Positions 24,970 to 32,376 of a stretch of DNA of 32,830 nucleotides are shown here, piece after piece. The stretch is taken from positions 1 through 32,830 of the forward strand of contig CAYVQU010000045.1 in the NCBI GenBank assembly GCA_964453155.1. Direction: 5' to 3'. The notes beneath the pieces are model-generated. The model searched no databases, was not told where the DNA came from, and saw only the letters and a program-made list of their open reading frames with translations. This DNA is from CAYVQU01 sp964453155 (GTDB lineage: Bacteria; Chloroflexota; Anaerolineae; Anaerolineales; UBA11858). The position numbers and the translations under genes were made by a program. Numbering within the stretch: the first letter of the stretch is position 1; each line of letters starts with the position of its first letter.

Positions 24970-25761
24970 ATGCAAATCTTTTGGGCCCTAACGAAAACCT
25001 CATTTCAACGGCATCTCACTTACCGGGCGGCGACAGTGGCCGGATTGGTAACCAATTTTTTCTTTGGGATATTACGCGCCACCATTTTTGTGGCCTTATA
25101 CGATTACCGTTCAATCGTGGAGGGGATCACCGTCCAAGGAGCGATTACTTATGCCGCTTTGGGACAGGCATTAATTGGATATTTGAGTATGTTCCATTGG
25201 TTCGATCTCATGAACTCTGTTTATACTGGGGACGTGGCCGGAGATTTGCTTAAACCGATGGATTATTTCACCTATTGGCTCGCGCAAGATCTAGGACGGG
25301 CCAGTGTCCAATTTCTACTCCGGGGGGTGACTCTTTTTATTGGGTTTGCCGTGTTTTATGATTTGGTCTGGCCCACGGGGTGGCCAACGATTGTCGCCCT
25401 CATTGCGAGTATTGGTCTTAGCTGGTTAGTCAGTTTTACCTTCCGCTTTCTGGTCAACCTGGCGGCTTTTTGGACCCCGAATGCAATGGGCATTTTGCGG
25501 TTTGTCTTTGTGCTATCCTGGTTTTTCTCCGGATTTCTGATGCCGCTGCGTTTCTTTCCTCAATGGGTCGTCGATATCAGCTATTTAATGCCATTTCCCC
25601 ACATGTTCAACACCGTTATTGAGATATATTTGGGCATCATCCAGGGCCCAGCCTTACTTGGAGCCATCGGTCAACAAATTTTATGGATTGTCATATTATT
25701 CTTGGCCGGACAGATCACCTTGCGGGCAGGGGTGCGGCGGTTGGTGATTCTAGGAGGATGA
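24970..25761 (+). CDS. ABC-2 type exporter permease, subunit 1
   Basis: Polytopic membrane protein of 263 residues with about six helices, of the ABC-2 family (ABC2_membrane_6-like). Its N-terminus starts QIFWALTKTSFQRHLTYRAATVAG, the usual amphipathic entry before the first helix. Hydrophobic segments lie roughly at 20-45, 55-75, 110-130, 135-160, 175-200 and 230-250. With the next permease and the ATPase it forms an exporter. Such three-gene systems export lipids, drugs or polyketides in other bacteria; the cargo is unknown here. The ATG has no Shine-Dalgarno. The gap to the next gene holds an inverted repeat. Confidence 0.88.
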   Translation: MQIFWALTKTSFQRHLTYRAATVAGLVTNFFFGILRATIFVALYDYRSIVEGITVQGAITYAALGQALIGYLSMFHWFDLMNSVYTGDVAGDLLKPMDYFTYWLAQDLGRASVQFLLRGVTLFIGFAVFYDLVWPTGWPTIVALIASIGLSWLVSFTFRFLVNLAAFWTPNAMGILRFVFVLSWFFSGFLMPLRFFPQWVVDISYLMPFPHMFNTVIEIYLGIIQGPALLGAIGQQILWIVILFLAGQITLRAGVRRLVILGG

Positions 25762-25770
25762 AATGGTAAC

Positions 25771-25817
25771 AGTGATCGGTAATCAGTTTCTCTGGCCACA
25801 GATTACTGATTACTGAT
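25771..25817. repeat. Hairpin-forming repeat between the two ABC permease genes
   Basis: ATCGGTAATCAGT (25775-25787) pairs with ACTGATTACTGAT (25805-25817) with one mismatch that is a G-U pair in RNA. The right arm is internally repetitive (GATTACT GATTACT). It ends 13 bases before the ATG of the second permease. Confidence 0.65.
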
Positions 25818-25830
25818 TTCTTATCTAAAA

Positions 25831-26640
25831 ATGATCGCAAACCTCAACCTCTACCGGCGCTTAATCAGCGTTCAAATTCGCTCTCAAATGCAATATCGGA
25901 TTCCTTTTTTACTGGAATTCGTTACCGTTGCTTTTATTACCGCGCTGGAATACGGAGCGTTAGCAATGGTTTTTGATCAATTTGAAAATCTGAAAGGTTG
26001 GAGCTTAGGCCAGGTCGCGTTTATTTATGGATTGGCTGAACTGGCATTTGGGATCATGGATATGGTCTTCAGCGGTTTTGATCCGGGAGTTTTTGGGTTG
26101 AAAGTGCGCCGGGGAAGTTTTGATCAAATTTTATTACGTCCCGTTAACATCACCTTGCAAATTTTCGGTTCTAAGTTTGTTCTGCGCCGGATTGGGAAGA
26201 TCATCGTAGGGATTGGCATTTTCGCTTATGCGATTCAACTCGTTGATATCAGTTGGGATCCGATCAAGATTTACTTGGTGGCGACCATGGTTTTTAGCCA
26301 GGTATTATTTTTCGGAGGCCTGTTCGTCATTGGGGCCACGATTACTTTTTGGACGGTTGAATCGATCGAAGTCATCAACATTTTCACTTATGGCGGCACT
26401 TATATGATCTCGCACCCAATGCACATCTACCCCAATTTTTTACGCCGCTTTTTTACCTTCATTGTGCCAGCCATCTTTCTAAACTACTACCCTGCGGTGT
26501 ACATTTTTGAGCTACCAGATCCTTTTCATATGCCAGCTTGGGCCCCATTTTTCGCACCCATCGCCGGAATCATTATCCTGACCGCCGCGTTCCTGTTTTG
26601 GCAGGTTGGGTTACGTCAATATCAAAGTACAGGAACGTAG
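25831..26640 (+). CDS. ABC-2 type exporter permease, subunit 2
   Basis: Membrane protein of 269 residues with about six helices, partner of the preceding permease. It starts LNLYRRLISVQIRSQMQYRIPFLLEF, then a series of hydrophobic segments to residue 260. It lies in the same family (DUF990/ABC2_membrane_6-like) as its partner, so the transporter is expected to be a heterodimer of two permeases. The motif LKVRRGSFDQILLRPVN after the second helix is typical of the family. The start has no Shine-Dalgarno and follows a hairpin. The ATPase gene is next. Confidence 0.88.
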   Translation: MIANLNLYRRLISVQIRSQMQYRIPFLLEFVTVAFITALEYGALAMVFDQFENLKGWSLGQVAFIYGLAELAFGIMDMVFSGFDPGVFGLKVRRGSFDQILLRPVNITLQIFGSKFVLRRIGKIIVGIGIFAYAIQLVDISWDPIKIYLVATMVFSQVLFFGGLFVIGATITFWTVESIEVINIFTYGGTYMISHPMHIYPNFLRRFFTFIVPAIFLNYYPAVYIFELPDPFHMPAWAPFFAPIAGIIILTAAFLFWQVGLRQYQSTGT

Positions 26641-26700
26641 GAATTGAGGGGTGGGTTAAAGGATCAATTCCACCCTCAACCCACAACCTTCCACTAACCC
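26641..26700. repeat. Interleaved inverted repeats before the ABC ATPase gene
   Basis: GAATTGA (26641-26647) pairs with TCAATTC (26664-26670), and GTGGGTT (26651-26657) pairs with AACCCAC (26678-26684). The two stems interleave, so they could form a pseudoknot or compete. The region ends 10 bases before the ATPase ATG. Confidence 0.5.
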
Positions 26701-26710
26701 ATTGCAAACT

Positions 26711-27706
26711 ATGGCAATCATCACAGTAAACGACCTATCAAAGCATTTCAAAGTCTTCAAACATCACCGGGGTACATTGGGGGCGGTTCGAAATCTATTT
26801 TCCCGCGAATTTTCCGTCGTCAGGGCGGTAGATCAAATTAGCTTCGAGGTACAGGCGGGTGAATTAGTCGGTTACATTGGTCCTAATGGGGCCGGAAAGT
26901 CAACGACGATCAAGATGTTGACGGGGTTGTTGGTCCCCTCCGAGGGCCAAATAGCCGTCAATGGACACCTCCCCTGGAAAGAACGCCAGGACTATGTTGC
27001 TCGCATTGGGGCCGTCTTTGGGCAACGGACCACGCTGTGGTGGGACCTACCAGTCATCGAATCGCTGAGTTTACTCCAGCATATTTACAAAATCCCAACC
27101 CAACGGTTTGAACATAATCTCTCCGAATTTCGCAATTTACTCGAACTCGATCCATTCTTGGATACGCCGGTGCGGTCGCTGTCGCTGGGCCAGCGAATGC
27201 GAGCCGATATCTGCGCCGCGCTGCTCCATAACCCGGATATCTTGTTCCTGGATGAGCCGACGATCGGATTGGACGTTGTCGCCAAAGAACGCATTCGTCA
27301 ATTCATCACCCATATCAATCGGGTGCGGGGCACGACTGTTTTATTAACGACTCATGATCTCTCAGATGTCGAAAAACTGTGCAATCGGGTAATGATTATC
27401 GATCATGGCAAGTTGTTATTCGATGGGGATTTAGCCATTTTGCGAGAGCAATTTGGGGGGAATCGTCAACTTGTGGTGGAATTTGCGGAATCCTACCCCG
27501 ATTACTCAGTGCCAGGAGCAGAGATATTTGCCCAAGATAGGCAGCGTGTGACTTACAATTTTACGCGGGGGTCTATTACGGCTTCGGCCCTCATCGGCCG
27601 ACTTTCAGACAAATTCCGCATTCACGACTTAGGCGTGCGGGAACCCGAAATCGAAGCCACCATCCGTCGGATTTATGAGGAAAAACTACTCGAAAAAGAT
27701 TCCTAA
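26711..27706 (+). CDS. ABC exporter ATP-binding protein
   Basis: Cytoplasmic ATPase of 331 residues that powers the two preceding ABC-2 permeases. Walker A is G57-PNGAGKST-65, the signature LSLGQ is at 157-161, Walker B ILFLDEPT ends in D181-E182 and the switch histidine is H215 in LLTTHD. A C-terminal extension of about 90 residues follows the ATPase core, as in DrrA/NatA-like exporters. The frame is open from a TTG at 26702, but ATG 26711 (MAIITVNDLSKHF) is the natural start. No Shine-Dalgarno is seen; a set of inverted repeats lies just upstream. All three genes are in one direction and likely one transcript. Confidence 0.93.
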   Translation: MAIITVNDLSKHFKVFKHHRGTLGAVRNLFSREFSVVRAVDQISFEVQAGELVGYIGPNGAGKSTTIKMLTGLLVPSEGQIAVNGHLPWKERQDYVARIGAVFGQRTTLWWDLPVIESLSLLQHIYKIPTQRFEHNLSEFRNLLELDPFLDTPVRSLSLGQRMRADICAALLHNPDILFLDEPTIGLDVVAKERIRQFITHINRVRGTTVLLTTHDLSDVEKLCNRVMIIDHGKLLFDGDLAILREQFGGNRQLVVEFAESYPDYSVPGAEIFAQDRQRVTYNFTRGSITASALIGRLSDKFRIHDLGVREPEIEATIRRIYEEKLLEKDS

Positions 27707-27774
27707 CAAATCACATTCGGTAAATATGTCTTTGATTTTTGACATTAGTCATATCAATTATCCCAATTCAATTG

Positions 27775-27780
27775 TATAAT
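27775..27780 (+). promoter_or_regulatory. Consensus -10 box for the PIG-L deacetylase gene
   Basis: TATAAT lies 31 bases before the ATG at 27812, so transcription would start near 27787 with a short leader that includes TTGGAG as ribosome site. No good -35 is at 17 bases; TTGACA at 27739 is too far (30 bases). Confidence 0.55.
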
Positions 27781-27811
27781 TCAATCGCAATCAAAACTTG
27801 GAGAAAAAACA

Positions 27812-28591
27812 ATGCCAACAAACAATAGTTTCTACGTCCCCGAATCGGTAATGGTCGTTGTCGCGCACCCTGATGACCCTGAATTCTCTTGCGCTGGTAC
27901 GATGGCCCGCTGGACTCAGGCAGGCACCCGAGCTTGCTATGTTTTATGCACCAGTGGCGATGTCGGAATCGCCGAGGTCGGGATGACCAAAGAAAAAGCC
28001 GCCGTAATCCGAGAAGGGGAACAACGCGACGCCGCCAAGATTTTGGGCGTTCAAGAAGTCGTCTTTTTGGGCGAACCCGACGGTATGCTCCAGCCGACTT
28101 TGGAACTCCGCAAGAAAATTGTGCGCGAAATCCGCCGTTTCCGCCCGGAGGTGGTCATCACCGGTGACCCCACCCGAGTCTGGACTGGCAACAGCTATAT
28201 CAACCACCCCGATCATCGGGCCGCCTCCGCCGCCGCTTTAGATGCCACTTTCCCTGCCGCCGGCCAACCCAATTTGTTCGAAGAAATTGCTGAAGAAGGT
28301 TTTTTCGCCCACAAACCCCGCAAAGTTTACGTAACAACCTGGGATGAAGCCGATATTTATGTAAACGTTACTGACACCATCGATAAAAAAGTCGAAGCCC
28401 TCCGAGCCCACAAATCCCAGATGAAAGATTGGGATCCTGAAGAACGAGTAAAAGAATGGGCAGCAATGCGCGGCCAGGGCAAAGAAATGGACTATGCCGA
28501 AGCCTTCCGCGTAGTCACTTTGGTCAATGACGAGCAATGGGAACAGACTAAAGGCCAGGTATTGCCTTTAGAAGGAGATGAAAATAAGTAA
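27812..28591 (+). CDS. PIG-L/LmbE family deacetylase
   Basis: Zinc-dependent de-N-acetylase of 259 residues. The metal motif is VVAHPDDPEF with H19, D21 and D22. The second ligand region is INHPDHRAAS. The C-terminal region reads KVYVTTWDEAD then KVEALRAHKSQM, as in the family. Family members deacetylate N-acetylglucosamine conjugates (GlcNAc-PI, mycothiol and bacillithiol precursors, antibiotic sugars). The specific substrate cannot be told, and no thiol-synthesis partner gene is nearby. The ATG is preceded by TTGGAG. It is probably a single-gene unit with its own -10 box; a hairpin repeat follows. Confidence 0.93.
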   Translation: MPTNNSFYVPESVMVVVAHPDDPEFSCAGTMARWTQAGTRACYVLCTSGDVGIAEVGMTKEKAAVIREGEQRDAAKILGVQEVVFLGEPDGMLQPTLELRKKIVREIRRFRPEVVITGDPTRVWTGNSYINHPDHRAASAAALDATFPAAGQPNLFEEIAEEGFFAHKPRKVYVTTWDEADIYVNVTDTIDKKVEALRAHKSQMKDWDPEERVKEWAAMRGQGKEMDYAEAFRVVTLVNDEQWEQTKGQVLPLEGDENK

Positions 28592-28637
28592 GTTGGTTTG
28601 TTGGTGGTTTGTCAACCAAGAAACCAATTAGCCAACT
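28591..28637. repeat. Hairpin repeat between the PIG-L and WD40 genes
   Basis: AGTTGG (28591-28596) pairs with CCAACT (28632-28637), TGGTTT (28605-28610) pairs with AAACCA (28621-28626), and TTGGT words recur. It begins at the stop of the deacetylase gene and ends 27 bases before the ATG of the WD40 gene. Confidence 0.5.
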
Positions 28638-28664
28638 ATCGAACCATTCCCCAACTTTATTGGT

Positions 28665-29606
28665 ATGACAATTCGAAATAGAAAACCCCGCCCCAGTATT
28701 CAACTACTCGATACCATTCGCGGCCATCAAGAGCAAATTTACGATATCGTATGGGCCCCGCGCGGCATCTCAATTACATCAGCCTCCACCGATGGCAAAA
28801 TCATCATGTGGGATTCGATCAGCGGCAAGATTTGCCGTTTGCTAGAGGGCCATTCCGCTGCTGTTTTCGGCTTGACCTGGAAAAAAGATGAAACCCAAAT
28901 GGCATCTGGTGATATCGATGGGAATATCTTCATCTGGGAACCGTCCACCAGCACCCTGGTCAAAAAACTCAATGGACATGATGGCGCGGTTACCCATGTG
29001 ACCTGGTCTAAAGTCAGCAACATCCTGGCCTCTGGTTCCCAAGACTGCCGGGTGCTATTATGGGATCCCGAAAACAGTAAAGTACTACACACCCTCGAGG
29101 GCCACGAGGCTGTTATCCATAGTTTGGCCTGGTCACCAGATGGGAATATCTTAGCTTCAGCTTCTGGCGATCATAATGTCGGCCTATGGGAGGCCGCAAC
29201 CGGAAACCGGCTCCAAACCCTTAAAGGGCACCGTAATCAAGTTCAGAGCGTTCATTTTTCGAAAGACGGCCGCATTCTGGCCTCGGCATCGTCCGATAAG
29301 ACAGTAATCCTATGGGATTGGGAAACGGGAACGATCTTGGGGCACTTAGAAGGTCACTTTGATGGGATTCATTCCGTCAGATTCTCTTACTTCAAACCCA
29401 TTATGGCGACCAAGTCCTGGGATGGTACCGTCCGGCTGTGGCGGACCGATAATTTTGAATGCGTCGCCATTCTGGATGAATCCGCCGATCGCACCGCGAC
29501 CCCGCCCCCCGCTTTCCACCCCGATGGTTCGGTGATCGCTACCTTAGGAGAGGACGATACCATTATCCGAATCTGGCGGATGAACTACAATATTCTCCTA
29601 GCCTAA
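28665..29606 (+). CDS. WD40-repeat beta-propeller protein
   Basis: Protein of 313 residues made almost wholly of seven WD40 repeats, each ending in a WD-like pair (IMWD, FIWE, LLWD, GLWE, ILWD, RLWR, RIWR) and starting near GH. Seven repeats fill one complete propeller. No signal peptide, kinase, caspase or NACHT domain is attached, so it would be a cytoplasmic scaffold or binding module whose partner is unknown. The start ATG lacks a Shine-Dalgarno. It lies between the PIG-L gene and the nitroreductase operon, but spacing suggests separate expression. Confidence 0.92.
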   Translation: MTIRNRKPRPSIQLLDTIRGHQEQIYDIVWAPRGISITSASTDGKIIMWDSISGKICRLLEGHSAAVFGLTWKKDETQMASGDIDGNIFIWEPSTSTLVKKLNGHDGAVTHVTWSKVSNILASGSQDCRVLLWDPENSKVLHTLEGHEAVIHSLAWSPDGNILASASGDHNVGLWEAATGNRLQTLKGHRNQVQSVHFSKDGRILASASSDKTVILWDWETGTILGHLEGHFDGIHSVRFSYFKPIMATKSWDGTVRLWRTDNFECVAILDESADRTATPPPAFHPDGSVIATLGEDDTIIRIWRMNYNILLA

Positions 29607-29688
29607 AAATAGCAGAGACCGTCAACACCAAACCAAACCCGTTCCACTTTTTTCGTCTACCCACTGCAAACATAATTGGAGGCCACTT

Positions 29689-30198
29689 ATGTCATTTTCA
29701 GAGCTCGCTAAACAACGGTACAGCGTCCGGGCTTACAAATCCGACCCGATACCCGCTGAAATTCTTGAAAAAATATTAGATGCAGCGCGATTAGCACCCA
29801 CCGCGGCGAATCGGCAACCGTTTCAAATCATCGTTATCAAAACCGAAGGACGAGAAGAAGAGCTACGGCGGATTTATAACCGCGAGTGGTTCACACAAGC
29901 CCCACTAATCTTATGCGCCGTAGGGACCCCTCAGAAAGCCTGGGTGCGGTATGACGACGCCAATTACACTTCAGTAGATGTTGCCATCGCGATGGATCAC
30001 TTGATCTTACAGGCAACCGATTTGGGGCTGGGAACCTGCTGGATTGCAGCCTTCAACCCCGAAACTGCCCGGGAAATTTTGGGGTTACCCAATTCCGTCG
30101 AGCCGGTGGTTTTCACCCCGTTAGGGTACCCCGCGGATGAACCGAAGGAAAAAGAACGAAAACCATTGGCTGATCTGGTTCGATACGAGCAATGGTAA
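29689..30198 (+). CDS. Nitroreductase family FMN-dependent oxidoreductase
   Basis: Small FMN enzyme of 169 residues. The N-terminal RYSVRAYKSDPIP binds the FMN phosphate, and LAPTAANRQPFQIIVI and the C-terminal LGLGTCWIAAF and ILGLP complete the core. The family reduces nitro groups, quinones or enones with NAD(P)H and acts as a dimer. The start ATG follows TTGGAGG. It is first of three genes packed together: the next starts 6 bases after its stop, and the third overlaps the second by 4 bases. Confidence 0.92.
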   Translation: MSFSELAKQRYSVRAYKSDPIPAEILEKILDAARLAPTAANRQPFQIIVIKTEGREEELRRIYNREWFTQAPLILCAVGTPQKAWVRYDDANYTSVDVAIAMDHLILQATDLGLGTCWIAAFNPETAREILGLPNSVEPVVFTPLGYPADEPKEKERKPLADLVRYEQW

Positions 30199-30204
30199 GT
30201 CCTT

Positions 30205-30930
30205 GTGGCGACCTGGATTGCACACCTCCGCATAGCTGAAAATTTAATTGGACAAATAGAAGGTCTCAATGAGACCTGGTTTGCCATGGGGAATATTGCC
30301 CCTGATTCGGGGATACCCGATAAAAACTGGGAAACTTTTTCTCCCCCGGTGAAGGTAACCCATTTTCAGGTTCCCAATCGCGATTTATCAGCAACCGCGG
30401 ATTTAGATTTTTTTCGTCAATTCTTTTGGGGAAAATCCTGGCCGGGAATGGATTCAGCCGAATTCTCATTTTTGCTGGGATATTTTTTTCATCTAATCAC
30501 AGACAACCTCTGGGGACAACGGATCGGTAGAGTCACCCAGTCTAAATTCGCCGCCGAATTTGCAGCGGATCCCCAATTTATTTGGGAGGTCAAAAAAGAT
30601 TGGTATGGATTGGATTTTATTTACGTACGCGACCATCCCAATTCCCTATTCTGGCGAATATTCCTAAACTGTGTCTATACCGAAAATTATCTTGATTTCT
30701 TGCCGCCCGCCGCGATCAACCTTCGGATCAAGTATATTCAAGACCTCTATCAGCGTAAAGATGAGGAGGTTCAAAAGGCCTATCAACGGCCCTATATTTA
30801 TCTCAGCCAGCAACAATATGATGATTTTGTCCTCGAGGCTTCCAAAATTTCATATTTGGCTTTCGAAACACATATCCAAACGCAGGTTGATCCCGCGGAT
30901 CAGGTTTCTTTTTTAGATCGGCTGCCATGA
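30205..30930 (+). CDS. Zinc-dependent phospholipase C-like protein
   Basis: Protein of 241 residues resembling the Zn_dep_PLPC group. It opens with ATWIAHLRIAENLI, in which H7 and neighbours serve as metal ligands in the family. FAMGNIAPDSGIPD, THFQ and the helix FLLGYFFHLITDNLWG supply further His and Asp residues. Many members are uncharacterised and not proven to be phospholipases. It starts with GTG, 6 bases after the nitroreductase stop, and lacks a strong Shine-Dalgarno, suggesting coupled translation. No signal peptide is present, unlike secreted phospholipase C. Confidence 0.8.
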   Translation: MATWIAHLRIAENLIGQIEGLNETWFAMGNIAPDSGIPDKNWETFSPPVKVTHFQVPNRDLSATADLDFFRQFFWGKSWPGMDSAEFSFLLGYFFHLITDNLWGQRIGRVTQSKFAAEFAADPQFIWEVKKDWYGLDFIYVRDHPNSLFWRIFLNCVYTENYLDFLPPAAINLRIKYIQDLYQRKDEEVQKAYQRPYIYLSQQQYDDFVLEASKISYLAFETHIQTQVDPADQVSFLDRLP

Positions 30931-32231
30931 AATATCAAAAAGAGATTTCCAAACTATACGACTCAAATCCAGCTAATGAATGGGAACGGCTAGATCGGCA
31001 TCGCACTGAATTCGCGGTAACTTCAAAGCTGATGGCAGCCCATTTACCACCACCGCCAGCCAAGATTCTCGATTGTGGCGGTGGACCAGGTCGATATGCG
31101 CTGGAATTATCGCAACGCGGCTATGAAGTGACACTGTTTGATCTGTCCGCCGGGAATTTGGCTCTGGCCCGCCAAAAAGCCCAAGAAATCGGAGCGCCGC
31201 TAGAGAACTTCGAGCAAGGTTCAGCATTGGATTTAGGGCGGTTTCCGGACGAGACTTTTGATATCGTTTTGGTTATGGGGCCGTTGTACCATCTACTGGA
31301 GGCCTCTGACCGGAAACAGGCGCTTCGAGAGGTGTATCGGGTAATGAAACCGGGTGGTCAACTCTGGGCCGCCTTCATTACGCGCTTTGCCCCTTTAAAG
31401 TGGTGTGCGGCCAATGATCCGAATTGGGTTGTGGAAAATCCAACCGCGGCCCATCAAATTTGGGAAACCGGGCAAAAACCCCCCGCAGGAACCACTGAAC
31501 CAGAATTTGTAGCCTATTTTGCCCATCCCGACGAAGTCCAGCCGTTGATATCAGCCCAAGGGTTTTTTGTCCAAGAAATTTTTGGGGTGGAGGGCTTTGT
31601 CAGTGAAACGGAAGAAAAGATCAATGATCTCACCGGTAAGGCTTGGGAAACCTGGGTGGACCTAAATACGAAAGTGGCCTCCAATCACCATGTCCATGGC
31701 GCCGCCGAGCATCTATTGGTTCTGGCCGAAAAACCCTGCTGGCGGGCAGCTTTATCTTTCGTGGCAAATCGACTAAATCAGGAGGGGATCGATTATCGCG
31801 TTGTTGGGGGTACCGCAATTGCGTTGCACGGTATTCCAATCGAGGTCTGTGATATCGATATCGAGTTGTCAACTGCTAACGCCTACCGCTGCCAGGAAAT
31901 TTTCTCAGAATATGTAACGAATCCAGTAACGTATTCGAGCAGTGAAATATATCGATCCCATTTCGGTCAGTTGGAGATCGAAGGTCAAGATATCGATATT
32001 ATGGGAGATTTAGAACGCTGTGAAAATGGCAATTGGGTGCCAACAACGAATTTGACTCGGGAGATCATTGATTTAGATGGCGTTCCCGTAATGGTGCCCT
32101 GGCTAGAAGAAAATGTATTAGCCAATCTCCGCCGGGGAAAATTGAATCGGGCCAGTCTGGGATTACGCCATTGTGATCAAGACCGAATCCGCCATTTGTT
32201 GATAGGGGATATTAAAACCAATGTTATTTAA
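30927..32231 (+). CDS. SAM methyltransferase fused to a nucleotidyltransferase-like domain
   Basis: Two-domain protein of 434 residues. Residues 40-270 are a class I methyltransferase: motif I ILDCGGGPGRYALEL (47-61), an acidic end of strand 2 at FDLS (71-74), then FDIVLVMGPLYHLL and VMKPGGQL. Residues about 272-430 look like a polymerase-beta-type nucleotidyltransferase: RVVGGTAIALHG (291-302), DIDIEL with D309 and D311, and a later QDIDIMGD around D355/D357 that could supply the third carboxylate. This second part recalls small aminoglycoside or AbiEii-like nucleotidyltransferases. The gene overlaps the PLC-like gene by 4 bases (ATGA). There is no frameshift sign; one continuous frame spans both domains. 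The target of either activity is unknown. Confidence 0.88.
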   Translation: MKYQKEISKLYDSNPANEWERLDRHRTEFAVTSKLMAAHLPPPPAKILDCGGGPGRYALELSQRGYEVTLFDLSAGNLALARQKAQEIGAPLENFEQGSALDLGRFPDETFDIVLVMGPLYHLLEASDRKQALREVYRVMKPGGQLWAAFITRFAPLKWCAANDPNWVVENPTAAHQIWETGQKPPAGTTEPEFVAYFAHPDEVQPLISAQGFFVQEIFGVEGFVSETEEKINDLTGKAWETWVDLNTKVASNHHVHGAAEHLLVLAEKPCWRAALSFVANRLNQEGIDYRVVGGTAIALHGIPIEVCDIDIELSTANAYRCQEIFSEYVTNPVTYSSSEIYRSHFGQLEIEGQDIDIMGDLERCENGNWVPTTNLTREIIDLDGVPVMVPWLEENVLANLRRGKLNRASLGLRHCDQDRIRHLLIGDIKTNVI

Positions 32232-32376
32232 CTCATGTTATGTAGTTAGCATCCTGAGTAGATCCGAAGGATCATATCGAAGGGTGCGGGTTGTTCGAAA
32301 ACTCACCCTTCGATAAGCTATCGCTACTAAGGACGATTTTTCTAGCGCAGTTTTCTGTCATGCGGAACATGAGTTA
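32229..32376. repeat. 148-bp inverted-repeat element, copy B of a dispersed family
   Basis: Perfect 11-bp ends TAACTCATGTT (32229-32239) and AACATGAGTTA (32366-32376). The left end covers the stop codon of the fusion gene. Bases 32248-32289 match element copy A at 23138-23187 in reverse. CACCCTTCGA occurs again at 32304-32313 in opposite orientation, so the element is itself palindromic. It contains no ORF. Confidence 0.7.

Noticed and set aside
27739..27744. TTGACA as -35 partner of TATAAT at 27775
   Set aside because: The spacing is 30 bases, far beyond the 16-18 needed.
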